A stretch of DNA of 64,000 nucleotides from Nocardioides sp. zg-1230. GTDB lineage: Bacteria; Actinomycetota; Actinomycetes; Propionibacteriales; Nocardioidaceae. Made by a program: the position numbers and the translations under genes. Below the pieces are notes generated by a model that worked only from the letters and a program-made list of their open reading frames with translations, did no database searches and had not been told where the DNA came from. Below, one piece after another: positions 10,501 through 18,048 of this stretch. The stretch is taken from NCBI RefSeq assembly GCF_013155335.1, contig NZ_JABJQZ010000002.1, positions 672,301 to 736,300 of the forward strand. The letters run 5' to 3'. How positions within the stretch are numbered: the stretch's first letter is position 1; each line of letters opens with the position of its first letter.

Positions 10501-10565
10501 AGGAGCCCCCTGCTCCTCACCGAGCCGTCATGTGACCACGATCGTCACGTCAGGCGACCCCTGAC
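10501..10565. promoter_or_regulatory. Cluster of inverted repeats in the divergent giant-gene/ecm intergenic region
   Basis: Within 65 bp upstream of the giant gene are three short inverted repeats: AGGAGC/GCTCCT (10501-10517, 5-nt loop), GTGAC/GTCAC (10532-10548, 7-nt loop) and GTCAGG/CCTGAC (10549-10565, 5-nt loop). They lie in the likely 5' leader or promoter of the minus-strand gene. Operator versus RNA structure cannot be decided from sequence. Confidence 0.4.
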
Positions 10566-10672
10566 AACGTCGGAGACTTCCCGAAGATTTGACCGACCCG
10601 CACCCCTTCAGGCGGCGCACGGCAGCAGCCGGCCGGACCGCGGCCATGAGGCATCAGTCACACGCAGGGCCG

Positions 10673-10702
10673 GTGACTGGTGGGTAACCGTCGCCCTACT
10701 GT
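10673..10702 (+). promoter_or_regulatory. Promoter of ecm (leaderless)
   Basis: A -35-like GTGACT (10673-10678), an 18-bp spacer and TACTGT (10697-10702) are followed by six nucleotides and then the ATG at 10709. Transcription would start at or next to the start codon, and there is no Shine-Dalgarno. The same geometry recurs at many starts in this window. Confidence 0.6.
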
Positions 10703-10708
10703 GTCGCC

Positions 10709-12754
10709 ATGACGGAATCTCCGGCCACGCCCGCGGTCCACCAGAAGGACCGCCCCTGGGTGATGCGCACCTACGCCGGCCACTCCACGGCCGAGGCGTC
10801 CAACGCGCTCTACCGCACCAACCTGGCCAAGGGGCAGACCGGGCTCAGCGTGGCCTTCGACCTCCCGACGCAGACCGGCTACGACCCGGACAGCCCGCTC
10901 AGCCGCGGCGAGGTCGGCAAGGTCGGCGTACCCGTCCCGCACCTGGGCGAGATGCGCAAGCTCTTCGACGACATCCCGCTCACCGCGATGAACACATCGA
11001 TGACCATCAACGCGACGGCCATGTGGCTGCTCGCGATGTACCAGGTCGTCGCGGAGGAGCAGAACCCCGACCTCTCGCCCGACGAGGTCGCCCACCTGCT
11101 GGCCGGCACGACGCAGAACGACATCATCAAGGAGTACCTGTCCCGGGGCACCTACGTCTTCGGGCCGGAGGCCTCTCTGCGCCTGATCGCCGACATGATC
11201 GCGTACACGGTCCACGAGATCCCGAAGTGGAACCCGATCAACATCTGCAGCTACCACCTGCAGGAGGCCGGCGCGACGCCCGTGCAGGAGCTGGCGTACG
11301 CCATGTGCACCGCGATCGCCGTCCTCGACCAGGTGCGGAGCTCGGGCCAGGTCTCCGAGGACGACTTCGAGAAGGTCGTCGGTCGCATCTCCTTCTTCGT
11401 CAACGCCGGCGTCCGGTTCGTCGAGGAGACCTGCAAGATGCGGGCCTTCGTGCAGCTGTGGGACGAGATCACGCGCGAGCGCTACGGCGTGCAGGACCCG
11501 AAGATGCGCCGCTTCCGCTACGGCGTGCAGGTCAACTCGCTCGGCCTCACCGAGGCCCAGCCGGAGAACAACGTCCAGCGCATCGTGCTCGAGATGCTCG
11601 GCGTGACGCTGTCCAAGGACGCCCGCGCCCGGGCGGTCCAGCTGCCGGCGTGGAACGAGGCGCTCGGGCTGCCGCGGCCGTGGGACCAGCAGTGGTCGCT
11701 GCGCTTCCAGCAGGTGCTCGCCTTCGAGTCCGACCTGCTCGAGTACGACGACATCTTCGCCGGCAGCCACGTCATCGAGGCCAAGGTCGCTGAGCTGGTC
11801 GAGGGCGCCCGGGCCGAGATCGACCGGGTCCAGGCGATGGGCGGGGCGATCGCGGCCGTGGAGTCGGGCTACATGAAGCAGAACCTCGTGTCCGCCCACG
11901 CCGCCCGCCGGGCCCGCATCGAGTCCGGCGAGGAGGTCATCGTCGGGGTCAACCGGTTCGAGACGACCGAGCCGTCCCCGCTGACCGCCGACCTCGACGC
12001 CGCGATCCAGGCCGCCGACCCCGAGGCCGAGCGCGCCGCGCTGGCCAGCCTCGAGGCGTGGAAGGCGCAGCGTGACGAGACCGAGGTCGCCGAGGCGCTG
12101 GCGGCGCTGGCCGAGGCGGCCAAGACCGACGCGAACCTGATGAAGCCCACGCTGGCCGCGGCCCGGGCGGGCGCCACGACGGGGGAGTGGGCCGGAACCT
12201 TGCGCGAGGTCTTCGGCGAGTTCCGCGCGCCCACGGGTGTCAGCGGCGCCGTCGGTGCGGTGTCGGACGCGGGGGCCGCCGGAGCCGAGCTCGCCGCCGT
12301 GCGGGAGCGGGTCCGGGCGACCGGCGAGGAGCTGGGCGGTCGACTGCGGGTGCTGGTGGGCAAGCCGGGGCTCGACGGTCACTCCAACGGCGCCGAGCAG
12401 GTCGCCGTACGAGCGCGCGACGCCGGCTTCGAGGTGATCTACCAGGGCATCCGGCTCACGCCCGAGCAGATCGTCGCCGCGGCCGTGGCCGAGGACGTCC
12501 ACCTCGTCGGCCTCTCGATCCTCTCCGGCTCGCACATGGAGCTGGTCCCCGACGTGCTCGACGGGCTCGAGGCCGCGGGGCTCGGGGACGTCCCGGTCAT
12601 CGTGGGCGGGATCATCCCGAGCTCGGACGCCCGGGCGCTGATCGAGCGCGGCGTCGCCGCGGTCTACACGCCCAAGGACTTCGGTCTGACCGAGATCATG
12701 GGCGGCTTCGTGGACGTGATCCGAGCTGCCCACGGCTTGGACGAGGACAGGTAA
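10709..12754 (+). CDS. ecm: Ethylmalonyl-CoA mutase (MeaA/Ecm-type B12-dependent mutase)
   Basis: At 681 aa this is a single-chain adenosylcobalamin mutase. The large barrel domain (about 1-510) opens with RTYAGHSTAEASNALYRTNL and carries NTSMTINATA, the form typical of ethylmalonyl-CoA mutases rather than methylmalonyl-CoA mutases. After a variable Ala/Glu-rich linker, a C-terminal cobalamin-binding domain has GKPGLDGHSNG (the DxHxxG base-off motif, about residue 555) and a GGIIP strand-loop. It should convert (2R)-ethylmalonyl-CoA to methylsuccinyl-CoA in the ethylmalonyl-CoA pathway. This fits with ccr, an epimerase and meaB elsewhere in the window. The alternative, isobutyryl- or methylmalonyl-CoA mutase activity, is less likely on motif grounds. 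The start is set by a TACTGT box exactly 6 nt upstream. Confidence 0.9.
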   Translation: MTESPATPAVHQKDRPWVMRTYAGHSTAEASNALYRTNLAKGQTGLSVAFDLPTQTGYDPDSPLSRGEVGKVGVPVPHLGEMRKLFDDIPLTAMNTSMTINATAMWLLAMYQVVAEEQNPDLSPDEVAHLLAGTTQNDIIKEYLSRGTYVFGPEASLRLIADMIAYTVHEIPKWNPINICSYHLQEAGATPVQELAYAMCTAIAVLDQVRSSGQVSEDDFEKVVGRISFFVNAGVRFVEETCKMRAFVQLWDEITRERYGVQDPKMRRFRYGVQVNSLGLTEAQPENNVQRIVLEMLGVTLSKDARARAVQLPAWNEALGLPRPWDQQWSLRFQQVLAFESDLLEYDDIFAGSHVIEAKVAELVEGARAEIDRVQAMGGAIAAVESGYMKQNLVSAHAARRARIESGEEVIVGVNRFETTEPSPLTADLDAAIQAADPEAERAALASLEAWKAQRDETEVAEALAALAEAAKTDANLMKPTLAAARAGATTGEWAGTLREVFGEFRAPTGVSGAVGAVSDAGAAGAELAAVRERVRATGEELGGRLRVLVGKPGLDGHSNGAEQVAVRARDAGFEVIYQGIRLTPEQIVAAAVAEDVHLVGLSILSGSHMELVPDVLDGLEAAGLGDVPVIVGGIIPSSDARALIERGVAAVYTPKDFGLTEIMGGFVDVIRAAHGLDEDR

Positions 12755-12785
12755 GGCTGGCCTAACCCTCTGCTACCCTCCCGGC

Positions 12786-13013
12786 GTGGGCAAGAAGGAC
12801 AAGAAGCTGGGGGCCAAGGCGGGCGACCCCGTCCGGCTGACGCGCAAGCTCCCCAAGACCGAGTGCTGCGTGGCGAAGAAGCGCTGCCAGCGCTGCCCCC
12901 TGCGCATGCTGAAGGAAGGCACCCTTCCCGCCGGCTACACCGTGCACAAGCGCAAGCTGGTGCGGCTCGATGGCAAGAAGGTCACCAAGAAGAAGCTCGC
13001 CAAGGCCGCCTGA
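12786..13013 (+). CDS. Small basic Cys-containing protein, function unknown
   Basis: This is a 75-aa, strongly Lys/Arg-rich protein with a C-C-x5-C-x2-C cluster (ECCVAKKRCQRCPLR, residues about 28-42) that could bind zinc or another metal. The ends are Lys-rich (GKKDKK at the N-terminus, KKVTKKKLAKAA at the C-terminus), which suggests nucleic-acid contact. I do not recognise a named family. The GTG start is supported by TACCCT at 12774-12779, six nucleotides upstream, so it probably has its own leaderless promoter 31 bp after ecm. The ferritin gene follows at 50 bp. Confidence 0.75.
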   Translation: MGKKDKKLGAKAGDPVRLTRKLPKTECCVAKKRCQRCPLRMLKEGTLPAGYTVHKRKLVRLDGKKVTKKKLAKAA

Positions 13014-13062
13014 CGTCCCGGCCGACGCGGCGACCGCCCCGTACCCCCACCGAGGAGCCCAC

Positions 13063-13593
13063 GTGCCCGCCTCCCGCTTCGTCGAGCAGCTCAACGCCCA
13101 GATCGGCAACGAGCTCGCCGCCCACAACCAGTACCTCGCCTGCGCGATCTACTACGACGCCCTCACGATGCCCCGCATGGCGGCCTTCTTCTACGAGCAG
13201 GCGCTCGAGGAGCGCGGGCACGCGATGATGATGGTCCAGTACCTCGTCGACACCGACGCCGAGGTCGTCATCCCGGGCGTCGACGCGCCGACGTCGACGT
13301 TCGCGGACGTGGTGGCGCCGGTCGAGCTCGCCCTGGCCCAGGAGCGCCGGGTCACCGACCAGATCAACGGCCTGCTGCGCACCGCGCGCGAGGAGGGCGA
13401 CTTCGCGTCCGAGCAGTTCATGCAGTGGTTCATCAAGGAGCAGGTCGAGGAGGTCGCCACGATGAGCGACCTGCTGGCCGTGGCCACCCGCAACCGTGAC
13501 GACATCGAGGACATCGAGGAGTACGTCGCCCGCGAGCACGGCGACGAGGGGGAGGACCCCACGGCTCCGCGCCAGGCCGGCGCCGGGGGCTGA
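13063..13593 (+). CDS. Non-haem ferritin
   Basis: The 176-aa product has ferritin four-helix length and composition. Ferroxidase-centre residues are visible at the expected places: E17 (GNELAAHNQY), E50 and H53 (EQALEERGH), with further Glu/Gln in the VELALAQE and EQFMQWFIKEQVEE helices. It oxidises and stores iron as a 24-subunit cytoplasmic cage. The start is GTG 13063, preceded at 5 nt by GAGGAG. A longer frame from 12970 reads through the end of the upstream gene and adds residues unlike ferritin. There is no haem-ligand Met of the bacterioferritin kind in the expected helix. Confidence 0.92.
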   Translation: MPASRFVEQLNAQIGNELAAHNQYLACAIYYDALTMPRMAAFFYEQALEERGHAMMMVQYLVDTDAEVVIPGVDAPTSTFADVVAPVELALAQERRVTDQINGLLRTAREEGDFASEQFMQWFIKEQVEEVATMSDLLAVATRNRDDIEDIEEYVAREHGDEGEDPTAPRQAGAGG

Positions 13594-13605
13594 CAGACTG
13601 CACCC

Positions 13606-14511
13606 ATGGGGCGCGTCATCGTCGTGGGGGCCGGGGTCGTCGGACTGACCTGCGCCGTGCGGTTGCTCGAGGCGGGGCACCGCGTGGACGTCGTCGCGCG
13701 TGACCTGCCGCTCGAGACGACCTCCGCGGTGGCCGCGGCCCTCTGGTACCCCTACCGCGCCCTCCCGCAGGACCGCGTGACGGCGTGGGGGAGGACGTCG
13801 TACGACGTCTTCGCGATGCTCGCCGCCGACGAGCGGACGGGGGTGCGGATGCTCACCGGCACCGAGGTGCTGCGCGAGCACCAGCCCGACCCCTGGTGGC
13901 GCGGCGCGGTGCCGTCGCTCGACCGCGAGACGGCGCTGCCGCCGGGCTACGCCGACGGTTGGACGTTCGTCAGCCCGGTCGTCGACATGCCGGTCTTCCT
14001 GCGCTGGCTGGTCGCGCGCGTGGAGGAGCTCGGGGGCACCCTCACCCGGATGAACCTGTCCGCGCTGCCCGCGGACGGGAGGCTCGTGGTCAACGCCACC
14101 GGTCTCGGCTCCCGGCACTTCGGCGCGGACCCCGCCGTGTACCCCGTGCGCGGCCAGGTCGTGGTCGTCGAGCAGGTCGGCCTCGACCGCTGGACGCTCG
14201 ACAGGTCCGGGCTCACCTACGTCGTCCCGCGCACCCACGAGGTCGTGCTCGGCGGCACGGAGGTCGAGGGGGAGTGGAGCCGCACCCCCGACCCGGCCGT
14301 CGCCGAGCAGGTGCTGCACCGCGCGACGGCGCTCGTCCCGGCCCTCGAGGGCGCCCGGGTGCTGCGGCACAAGGTCGGGCTGCGCCCGGCCCGCCCCGGG
14401 GTGCGTCTCGAGCGGGTGGGTGACGTCATCCACTGCTACGGCCACGGCGGCGCCGGCATGACGCTGTCGTGGGGCAGCGCCGACGAGGTGGCGGGCCTGG
14501 TCGATGGGTGA
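13606..14511 (+). CDS. FAD-dependent D-amino-acid oxidase-like protein
   Basis: The 301-aa product begins with the dinucleotide-binding motif VIVVGAGVVGLTCA (residues 4-17) and contains the DAO-family landmarks ALWYPYR, NATGLGS and the C-terminal GHGGAGMTLSWG flavin-contacting segment. It should oxidatively deaminate D-amino acids to 2-oxo acids with FAD and O2; substrate preference cannot be read. The length is close to the compact actinobacterial DAOs. The start ATG lies 12 nt after the ferritin stop, with a weak -10-like CAGACT six nucleotides upstream. Its last codons overlap the next gene by 8 nt, so the two are probably cotranscribed. Confidence 0.88.
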   Translation: MGRVIVVGAGVVGLTCAVRLLEAGHRVDVVARDLPLETTSAVAAALWYPYRALPQDRVTAWGRTSYDVFAMLAADERTGVRMLTGTEVLREHQPDPWWRGAVPSLDRETALPPGYADGWTFVSPVVDMPVFLRWLVARVEELGGTLTRMNLSALPADGRLVVNATGLGSRHFGADPAVYPVRGQVVVVEQVGLDRWTLDRSGLTYVVPRTHEVVLGGTEVEGEWSRTPDPAVAEQVLHRATALVPALEGARVLRHKVGLRPARPGVRLERVGDVIHCYGHGGAGMTLSWGSADEVAGLVDG

Positions 14512-15118
14512 CCTCCAGTGCGCCGCCCGGGTGATCGTGGCCCGGCACGGTGCGGCCGACTACGAGAGCGAGCTGCTGAGCGATGCCGGCGGCTGGCTGA
14601 GCCCGCTCGGACGCGTCCAGTCGCGCGAGCTGGGCGACCGCCTCGAGGGCGAGCGGATCGCCCGGGTCTGGACCAGCGACCTGTCGCGCGCGGTGCAGAC
14701 CGGGGAGATCGTCGCCGCGCGGCTCGGCGTCGACGTCGCCGTACGCTCCGGTCTGCGCGAGTTCGGCGTCGGTGACGCGGCCGGGACCACCGGTGACCCA
14801 GATCCCTTCGCGGCCACGTTCGCCGCCTGGCTGGACGGCGACCTCTCCGCCCGCATCCCCGGGGGCGAGAGCGGGTTCGAGGTGGTGGAGCGCTATCGCG
14901 CCGTGCTCGACGAGGTCGCCGACGCGCACCGGGGCGAGTCGGTGCTGGTGGTCAGCCACGGCGGCGTGATGTGCATGGCCCTGCCCCTGCTGGCGCGCAA
15001 CCTCGCGCCCGACCACACCCGCGACCTGCCGCTGCCCAACTGCGGCGTGGTCGCGCTCGAGGCCGACGCCGACGGCTGGGTGGCGCGGTCGTGGGCGGGG
15101 GAGCCGGTCAGCGGGTGA
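14504..15118 (+). CDS. Histidine phosphatase (phosphoglycerate-mutase-like) family protein
   Basis: The 204-aa product has the phosphohistidine motif ARHGAADYESE near residue 13, WTSDLSRAVQTGE (the conserved S-x-x-x-R-x-x-x-T segment) and a second catalytic His in VVSHGGVMCM. It is a cytoplasmic phosphatase or mutase acting on small phosphorylated metabolites; the substrate is not predictable. The ATG overlaps the end of the DAO-like gene by 8 nt, indicating translational coupling. It converges on the DUF952 gene with an 11-nt 3' overlap. Confidence 0.87.
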   Translation: MGDLQCAARVIVARHGAADYESELLSDAGGWLSPLGRVQSRELGDRLEGERIARVWTSDLSRAVQTGEIVAARLGVDVAVRSGLREFGVGDAAGTTGDPDPFAATFAAWLDGDLSARIPGGESGFEVVERYRAVLDEVADAHRGESVLVVSHGGVMCMALPLLARNLAPDHTRDLPLPNCGVVALEADADGWVARSWAGEPVSG

Positions 15119-15560
15119 CGCCGAGCGCCCACAGCAGGATCGCGACGCCGAGCATCACGACCAGCGCCAGCCCCATGCGTACGGCCATCCCCTTCACCCA
15201 CAGCGACGTGAGCGTCTCGGGCCGGCCGCGCCGGTCGAGCGGCGTCACGTCGACGACGGCCCCGCGGTCGATGGGCCCGTAGACGTGGGGATAGGTGTCG
15301 TCGCCGACCGCCTCGACCCGAACCTCCGCCGCGGTCAGGCGCTCGGGGGCGATCGTGAGCAGCACGAGGTGCTCGCCCGCGCCGCGGTAGTAGCGGTCGA
15401 AGACGCCTGGCACCTGCTCACGCCGGCTGGCGTGGATGAAACCCTCTTCCTCGAGGGTGCGCCCGATCGTCGAGGTGGTGTAGGTCCCGGTCTCGAGCGT
15501 CCGTCGCCAGTCCGCGGCCGTGGCGATGTGGAAGATGCGCTCCGGCGGGCTGGCTGTCAC
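15108..15560 (-). CDS. DUF952 domain protein with C-terminal membrane anchor
   Basis: The 150-aa product has a DUF952 domain (residues about 8-110: IFHIATAADW, EEEGFIHAS, DRYY, PHVYGPIDRGAV). After a short charged linker comes one hydrophobic helix (GLALVVMLGVAILLWAL) ending GVTR, so the domain is probably tethered to the membrane facing the cytoplasm. DUF952 is related to ADP-ribosyl-binding/transferase-like folds, but its role is unknown. GTG 15560 is chosen because TACCCT lies six nucleotides upstream (15572-15567). The longer open frame upstream reads an unlike, Arg/Ser-rich sequence. Confidence 0.85.
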   Translation of the reverse strand: MTASPPERIFHIATAADWRRTLETGTYTTSTIGRTLEEEGFIHASRREQVPGVFDRYYRGAGEHLVLLTIAPERLTAAEVRVEAVGDDTYPHVYGPIDRGAVVDVTPLDRRGRPETLTSLWVKGMAVRMGLALVVMLGVAILLWALGVTR

Positions 15561-15696
15561 CGTGCGAGGGTAGCGACAGGACTGGTCGGACAGCGCCGGT
15601 TGGGGCCGCACGATCCGGCTTATGTGCGACCAGTTCCCGCGTGTCGCGATCTGGACACCGGCGAGTCGTGGACGGGTGCTGGCCGAGTGGCCCCGC

Positions 15697-15789
15697 TCAC
15701 CTGCGTCGACGGTCTCGCGGGCCGAACGACGGCGGTTCCTTGCTGTGGGCCACGGCCACTGCCTCGAAGACCTGCTGAACGACACTCAT
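15697..15789 (-). CDS. Very small coupled ORF, unknown (possible remnant)
   Basis: A 30-aa frame (MSVVQQVFEAVAVAHSKEP... ending in four Arg) starts with an ATG that overlaps the TGA of the upstream small gene as ATGA. The overlap suggests translational coupling, but the product is so short that it may instead be the displaced C-terminal part of a frameshifted gene. I do not recognise it. Confidence 0.35.
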   Translation of the reverse strand: MSVVQQVFEAVAVAHSKEPPSFGPRDRRRR

Positions 15790-16055
15790 GAAGCGGTCGC
15801 AGTCGCGCTGACCCCGTGTTCGAGTGTCCTCTGGATCGTCCTGCTCGGAGCGGAGCATCGCTCTTCGAGAGCATGGCCCTCCTCGGTGGTCATGGTGGCG
15901 GACACCGGGACCGTCCCACCTCGCGCTCTTCCGAATTGGAGGCGCAGCAAGGCGCTGAAGAGCAAGGTCAATGGCTCGTCAAGGACCTCGATGCTCTCGA
16001 GCCGGGAAAGGTCACCATGTTCTCGCCGTGGCGTCAGGTTGCTGGATCGGGACAT
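15786..16055 (-). CDS. Hypothetical protein with strong ribosome-binding site
   Basis: This is an 89-aa frame starting MSRSSNLTPRREHGDLSRL. The start is supported by a near-ideal AGGAGGT placed 4 nt upstream. The middle (LDEPLTLLFSALLRLQFG) is the only hydrophobic stretch; the rest is polar. I recognise no family. The stretch 15561-16196 otherwise lacks convincing genes, so this and its coupled ORF at 15697-15789 may be a degraded or lineage-specific locus. Confidence 0.5.
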   Translation of the reverse strand: MSRSSNLTPRREHGDLSRLESIEVLDEPLTLLFSALLRLQFGRARGGTVPVSATMTTEEGHALEERCSAPSRTIQRTLEHGVSATATAS

Positions 16056-16196
16056 GCGTACCTCCTGGGGTGGGTTCCACAGGACGGTCCCACCCATGTC
16101 CGACAGCGGGGCCGTGGCTGCCCCGGGGGCTGTGGACAACCTCTAGGTGGTGACTCGCGCCGTCCGCGTGCCCTGGACCGGAGGCTCAGAGAGCCA

Positions 16197-16883
16197 TCAG
16201 AAGAGCCGGTGCTCGGCGTCGTCCATCCCGCGGAGGGCGTCGTAGTCGACGAGCGCGCAGGCGATGCCCCGGTCGGTGGCGAGCACGCGGGCCTGGGGCT
16301 TGATCTCCTGGGCGGCGTAGATGCCGCGGACCGGCCCCTTGCTGGTGAGCAGCGGGTCGCGGTTGAGCAGCTCGAGGTAGCGGGTGAGCTGCTCGACGCC
16401 GTCGATCTCACCACGCCGCTTGATCTCCACGGCGACGGAGAGGCCGTCGGCGTCGCGGCACATCAGGTCGACCGGTCCGATGGCGGTCATGTACTCCCGA
16501 CGGACCAGGGTGAGGCCCTCGGCGAGGCTCGCCGGGTGCTCCGCGAGGAGCTCCTGCAGGTGCTTCTCGACGCCGTCCTTCTGCAGGCCCGGATCCACAC
16601 CCAGGTCATGGGAGGTGTCGTGCAGCACCTCGTCGATGAGGATCCGCAGGGTGTCGTCGGACTTCGTCGCCGTCACGAGCCACTCCGCCTGGCCGTCCTC
16701 CGAGACCCCCTCGCGCACGGTGCACGGCGGCGACATCCAGTTGAGCGGCTTGTAGGAGCCGCCGTCGGAGTGGATCAGCACTGATCCGTCCGACTTGAGC
16801 ATCAGGACGCGGGTGGCGAGCGGCAGGTGGGCCGAGAGCCGTCCGGCGTAGTCCACCTGGCAGCGTGCGACGACGATCCTCAC
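16197..16883 (-). CDS. nucS: Mismatch-specific endonuclease NucS/EndoMS
   Basis: The 228-aa product has the NucS landmarks: an N-terminal DNA-binding domain with CQVDYAGRL and [10 protein letters not shown], and a C-terminal RecB-like nuclease core with [24 protein letters not shown] (Asp/Glu-x-Lys metal site) and [16 protein letters not shown]. It ends EHRLF, a C-terminus matching the clamp-interacting tail of actinobacterial NucS. In this phylum NucS cleaves mismatches and replaces MutS/MutL repair. GTG 16883 gives the usual family length; TAGATT lies 8 nt upstream. It is divergent from the GNAT-MOSC gene with only 24 bp between starts. Confidence 0.95.
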   Translation of the reverse strand: MRIVVARCQVDYAGRLSAHLPLATRVLMLKSDGSVLIHSDGGSYKPLNWMSPPCTVREGVSEDGQAEWLVTATKSDDTLRILIDEVLHDTSHDLGVDPGLQKDGVEKHLQELLAEHPASLAEGLTLVRREYMTAIGPVDLMCRDADGLSVAVEIKRRGEIDGVEQLTRYLELLNRDPLLTSKGPVRGIYAAQEIKPQARVLATDRGIACALVDYDALRGMDDAEHRLF

Positions 16884-16894
16884 GACGGGCGAAT

Positions 16895-16901
16895 CTACAG
16901 T
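16895..16901 (+). promoter_or_regulatory. -10 box for the GNAT-MOSC gene (leaderless)
   Basis: TACAGT at 16896-16901 is followed by GACCTC and the GTG at 16908. The opposing TAGATT for nucS overlaps the same 24-bp divergent gap, so the two promoters must be nearly back to back. Confidence 0.5.
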
Positions 16902-16907
16902 GACCTC

Positions 16908-18002
16908 GTGACCGACCACGCATTACGCCCCGCGCGAGCGAGTGACCTCCCCCTGCTCGCGGCGATCGAGGACTCCGGTCTCGCGATGTTCGAGGACGCA
17001 CTCGGTGACCTCACCGGCGACGCGCTCGCCTCCCCGGCCGTGAGCGGGCACGACCGGGCGGCCGAGCCGGGCTTCATCCTGGTGGCGGGGGACCCCGCGA
17101 TCGGCTTCGCCCACGTCGTCGACCTCGAGTCGCACGCCCACCTCGACCAGATCTCGGTGCACCCCGACCATGCGCGACGCGGCGTCGGGACCGCGCTGCT
17201 GGAGGGCGTGGCGGAGCGGGCGACGCTCAAGGGGCACGGTGCGCTCACCCTGACGACGTACGCCGACATCGCGTGGAACGCACCCTTCTACGCCCGGCAC
17301 GGCTTCACCGAGTTCGCCGACGACGACCCGCGCACGGCCTCCCAGCTCGCGATCTCGGCGAACGAGGAGCGGCTCGGGCTGTCGCGACACGGTAGGCGGA
17401 TCTGGATGCGGCGGGTGCTCCGTCCGCACCGCACGACCGACGAGATCGCCGGTTTCCTGCCCACGGTCGATGCGAGCCCGCGAGACGTCGGCGTGCTGCG
17501 CGCGGTCGTACGCCGTCCCGGCCCGGGCGCGCGGGAGGTGCTCGGCGTCGGCCACCTCGACGTCACCGCGGGCCTCGTGGGGGACACGTGGGTCGAGCGG
17601 GGGAGCCGCCGGACCGCGGACGGCTCGCCGCACCCCGACATGCAGCTCAACCTGATGAACCACCGCCTCATCGAGTTCCTCGCCCAGGAGCCCGGGCGCG
17701 AGCAGCTGGCCGGTGACCAGATGTTCGTCGACCTCGACCTGTCGCACGACAACCTCCCGGCCTGGAGCGAGCTGCACATCGGCGGTCCCGACGGCGCGGT
17801 CATCGTCGTCACGGATCAGCCCCACAACGGGTGCGGCAAGTTCATCGCCCGGTTCGGCAAGGACGCCCTGGCCTTCGTCAACGGTCCGGAGGGCAGGCCA
17901 CGCCGGCTGCGCGGGCTGTGCGCCAAGGTGGTGCGTCCCGGCCCGGTCCGACCGGGGGACGAGGTCCGGGTCGTCCGCCCTCAGGCGACCCCGGCGGAGT
18001 GA
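16908..18002 (+). CDS. GNAT acetyltransferase-MOSC domain fusion
   Basis: The 364-aa product has two domains. Residues 1-155 form a GNAT N-acetyltransferase (RPARASDL start, [20 protein letters not shown] acetyl-CoA loop, APFYARHGF). Residues about 185-360 form a MOSC domain ([35 protein letters not shown] with the conserved MOSC cysteine, LRGLCAKV). MOSC domains bind or transfer sulfur or molybdenum cofactor. The combination suggests detoxification or modification of a small thiol or amine, but the substrate is unknown. GTG 16908 is chosen from the TACAGT-N6 arrangement; an upstream in-frame GTG at 16827 would overlap nucS. Confidence 0.88.
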   Translation: MTDHALRPARASDLPLLAAIEDSGLAMFEDALGDLTGDALASPAVSGHDRAAEPGFILVAGDPAIGFAHVVDLESHAHLDQISVHPDHARRGVGTALLEGVAERATLKGHGALTLTTYADIAWNAPFYARHGFTEFADDDPRTASQLAISANEERLGLSRHGRRIWMRRVLRPHRTTDEIAGFLPTVDASPRDVGVLRAVVRRPGPGAREVLGVGHLDVTAGLVGDTWVERGSRRTADGSPHPDMQLNLMNHRLIEFLAQEPGREQLAGDQMFVDLDLSHDNLPAWSELHIGGPDGAVIVVTDQPHNGCGKFIARFGKDALAFVNGPEGRPRRLRGLCAKVVRPGPVRPGDEVRVVRPQATPAE

Positions 18003-18048
18003 CGCTTCCCACATCCGTGATGCCGGGACGGCATGGGAGCATGCGTCC

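Noticed and set aside
3915..10535. Plus-strand open frame of about 2,200 codons
   Set aside because: It is antisense to the giant secreted gene. Its translation is Arg/Gly/Asp-rich without domains, and the minus frame reads clear Ig, lectin and propeller motifs.
10658..12733. Long minus-strand frame opposite ecm
   Set aside because: Low-complexity Arg/Asp/Val composition; the plus strand encodes an unmistakable Ecm.
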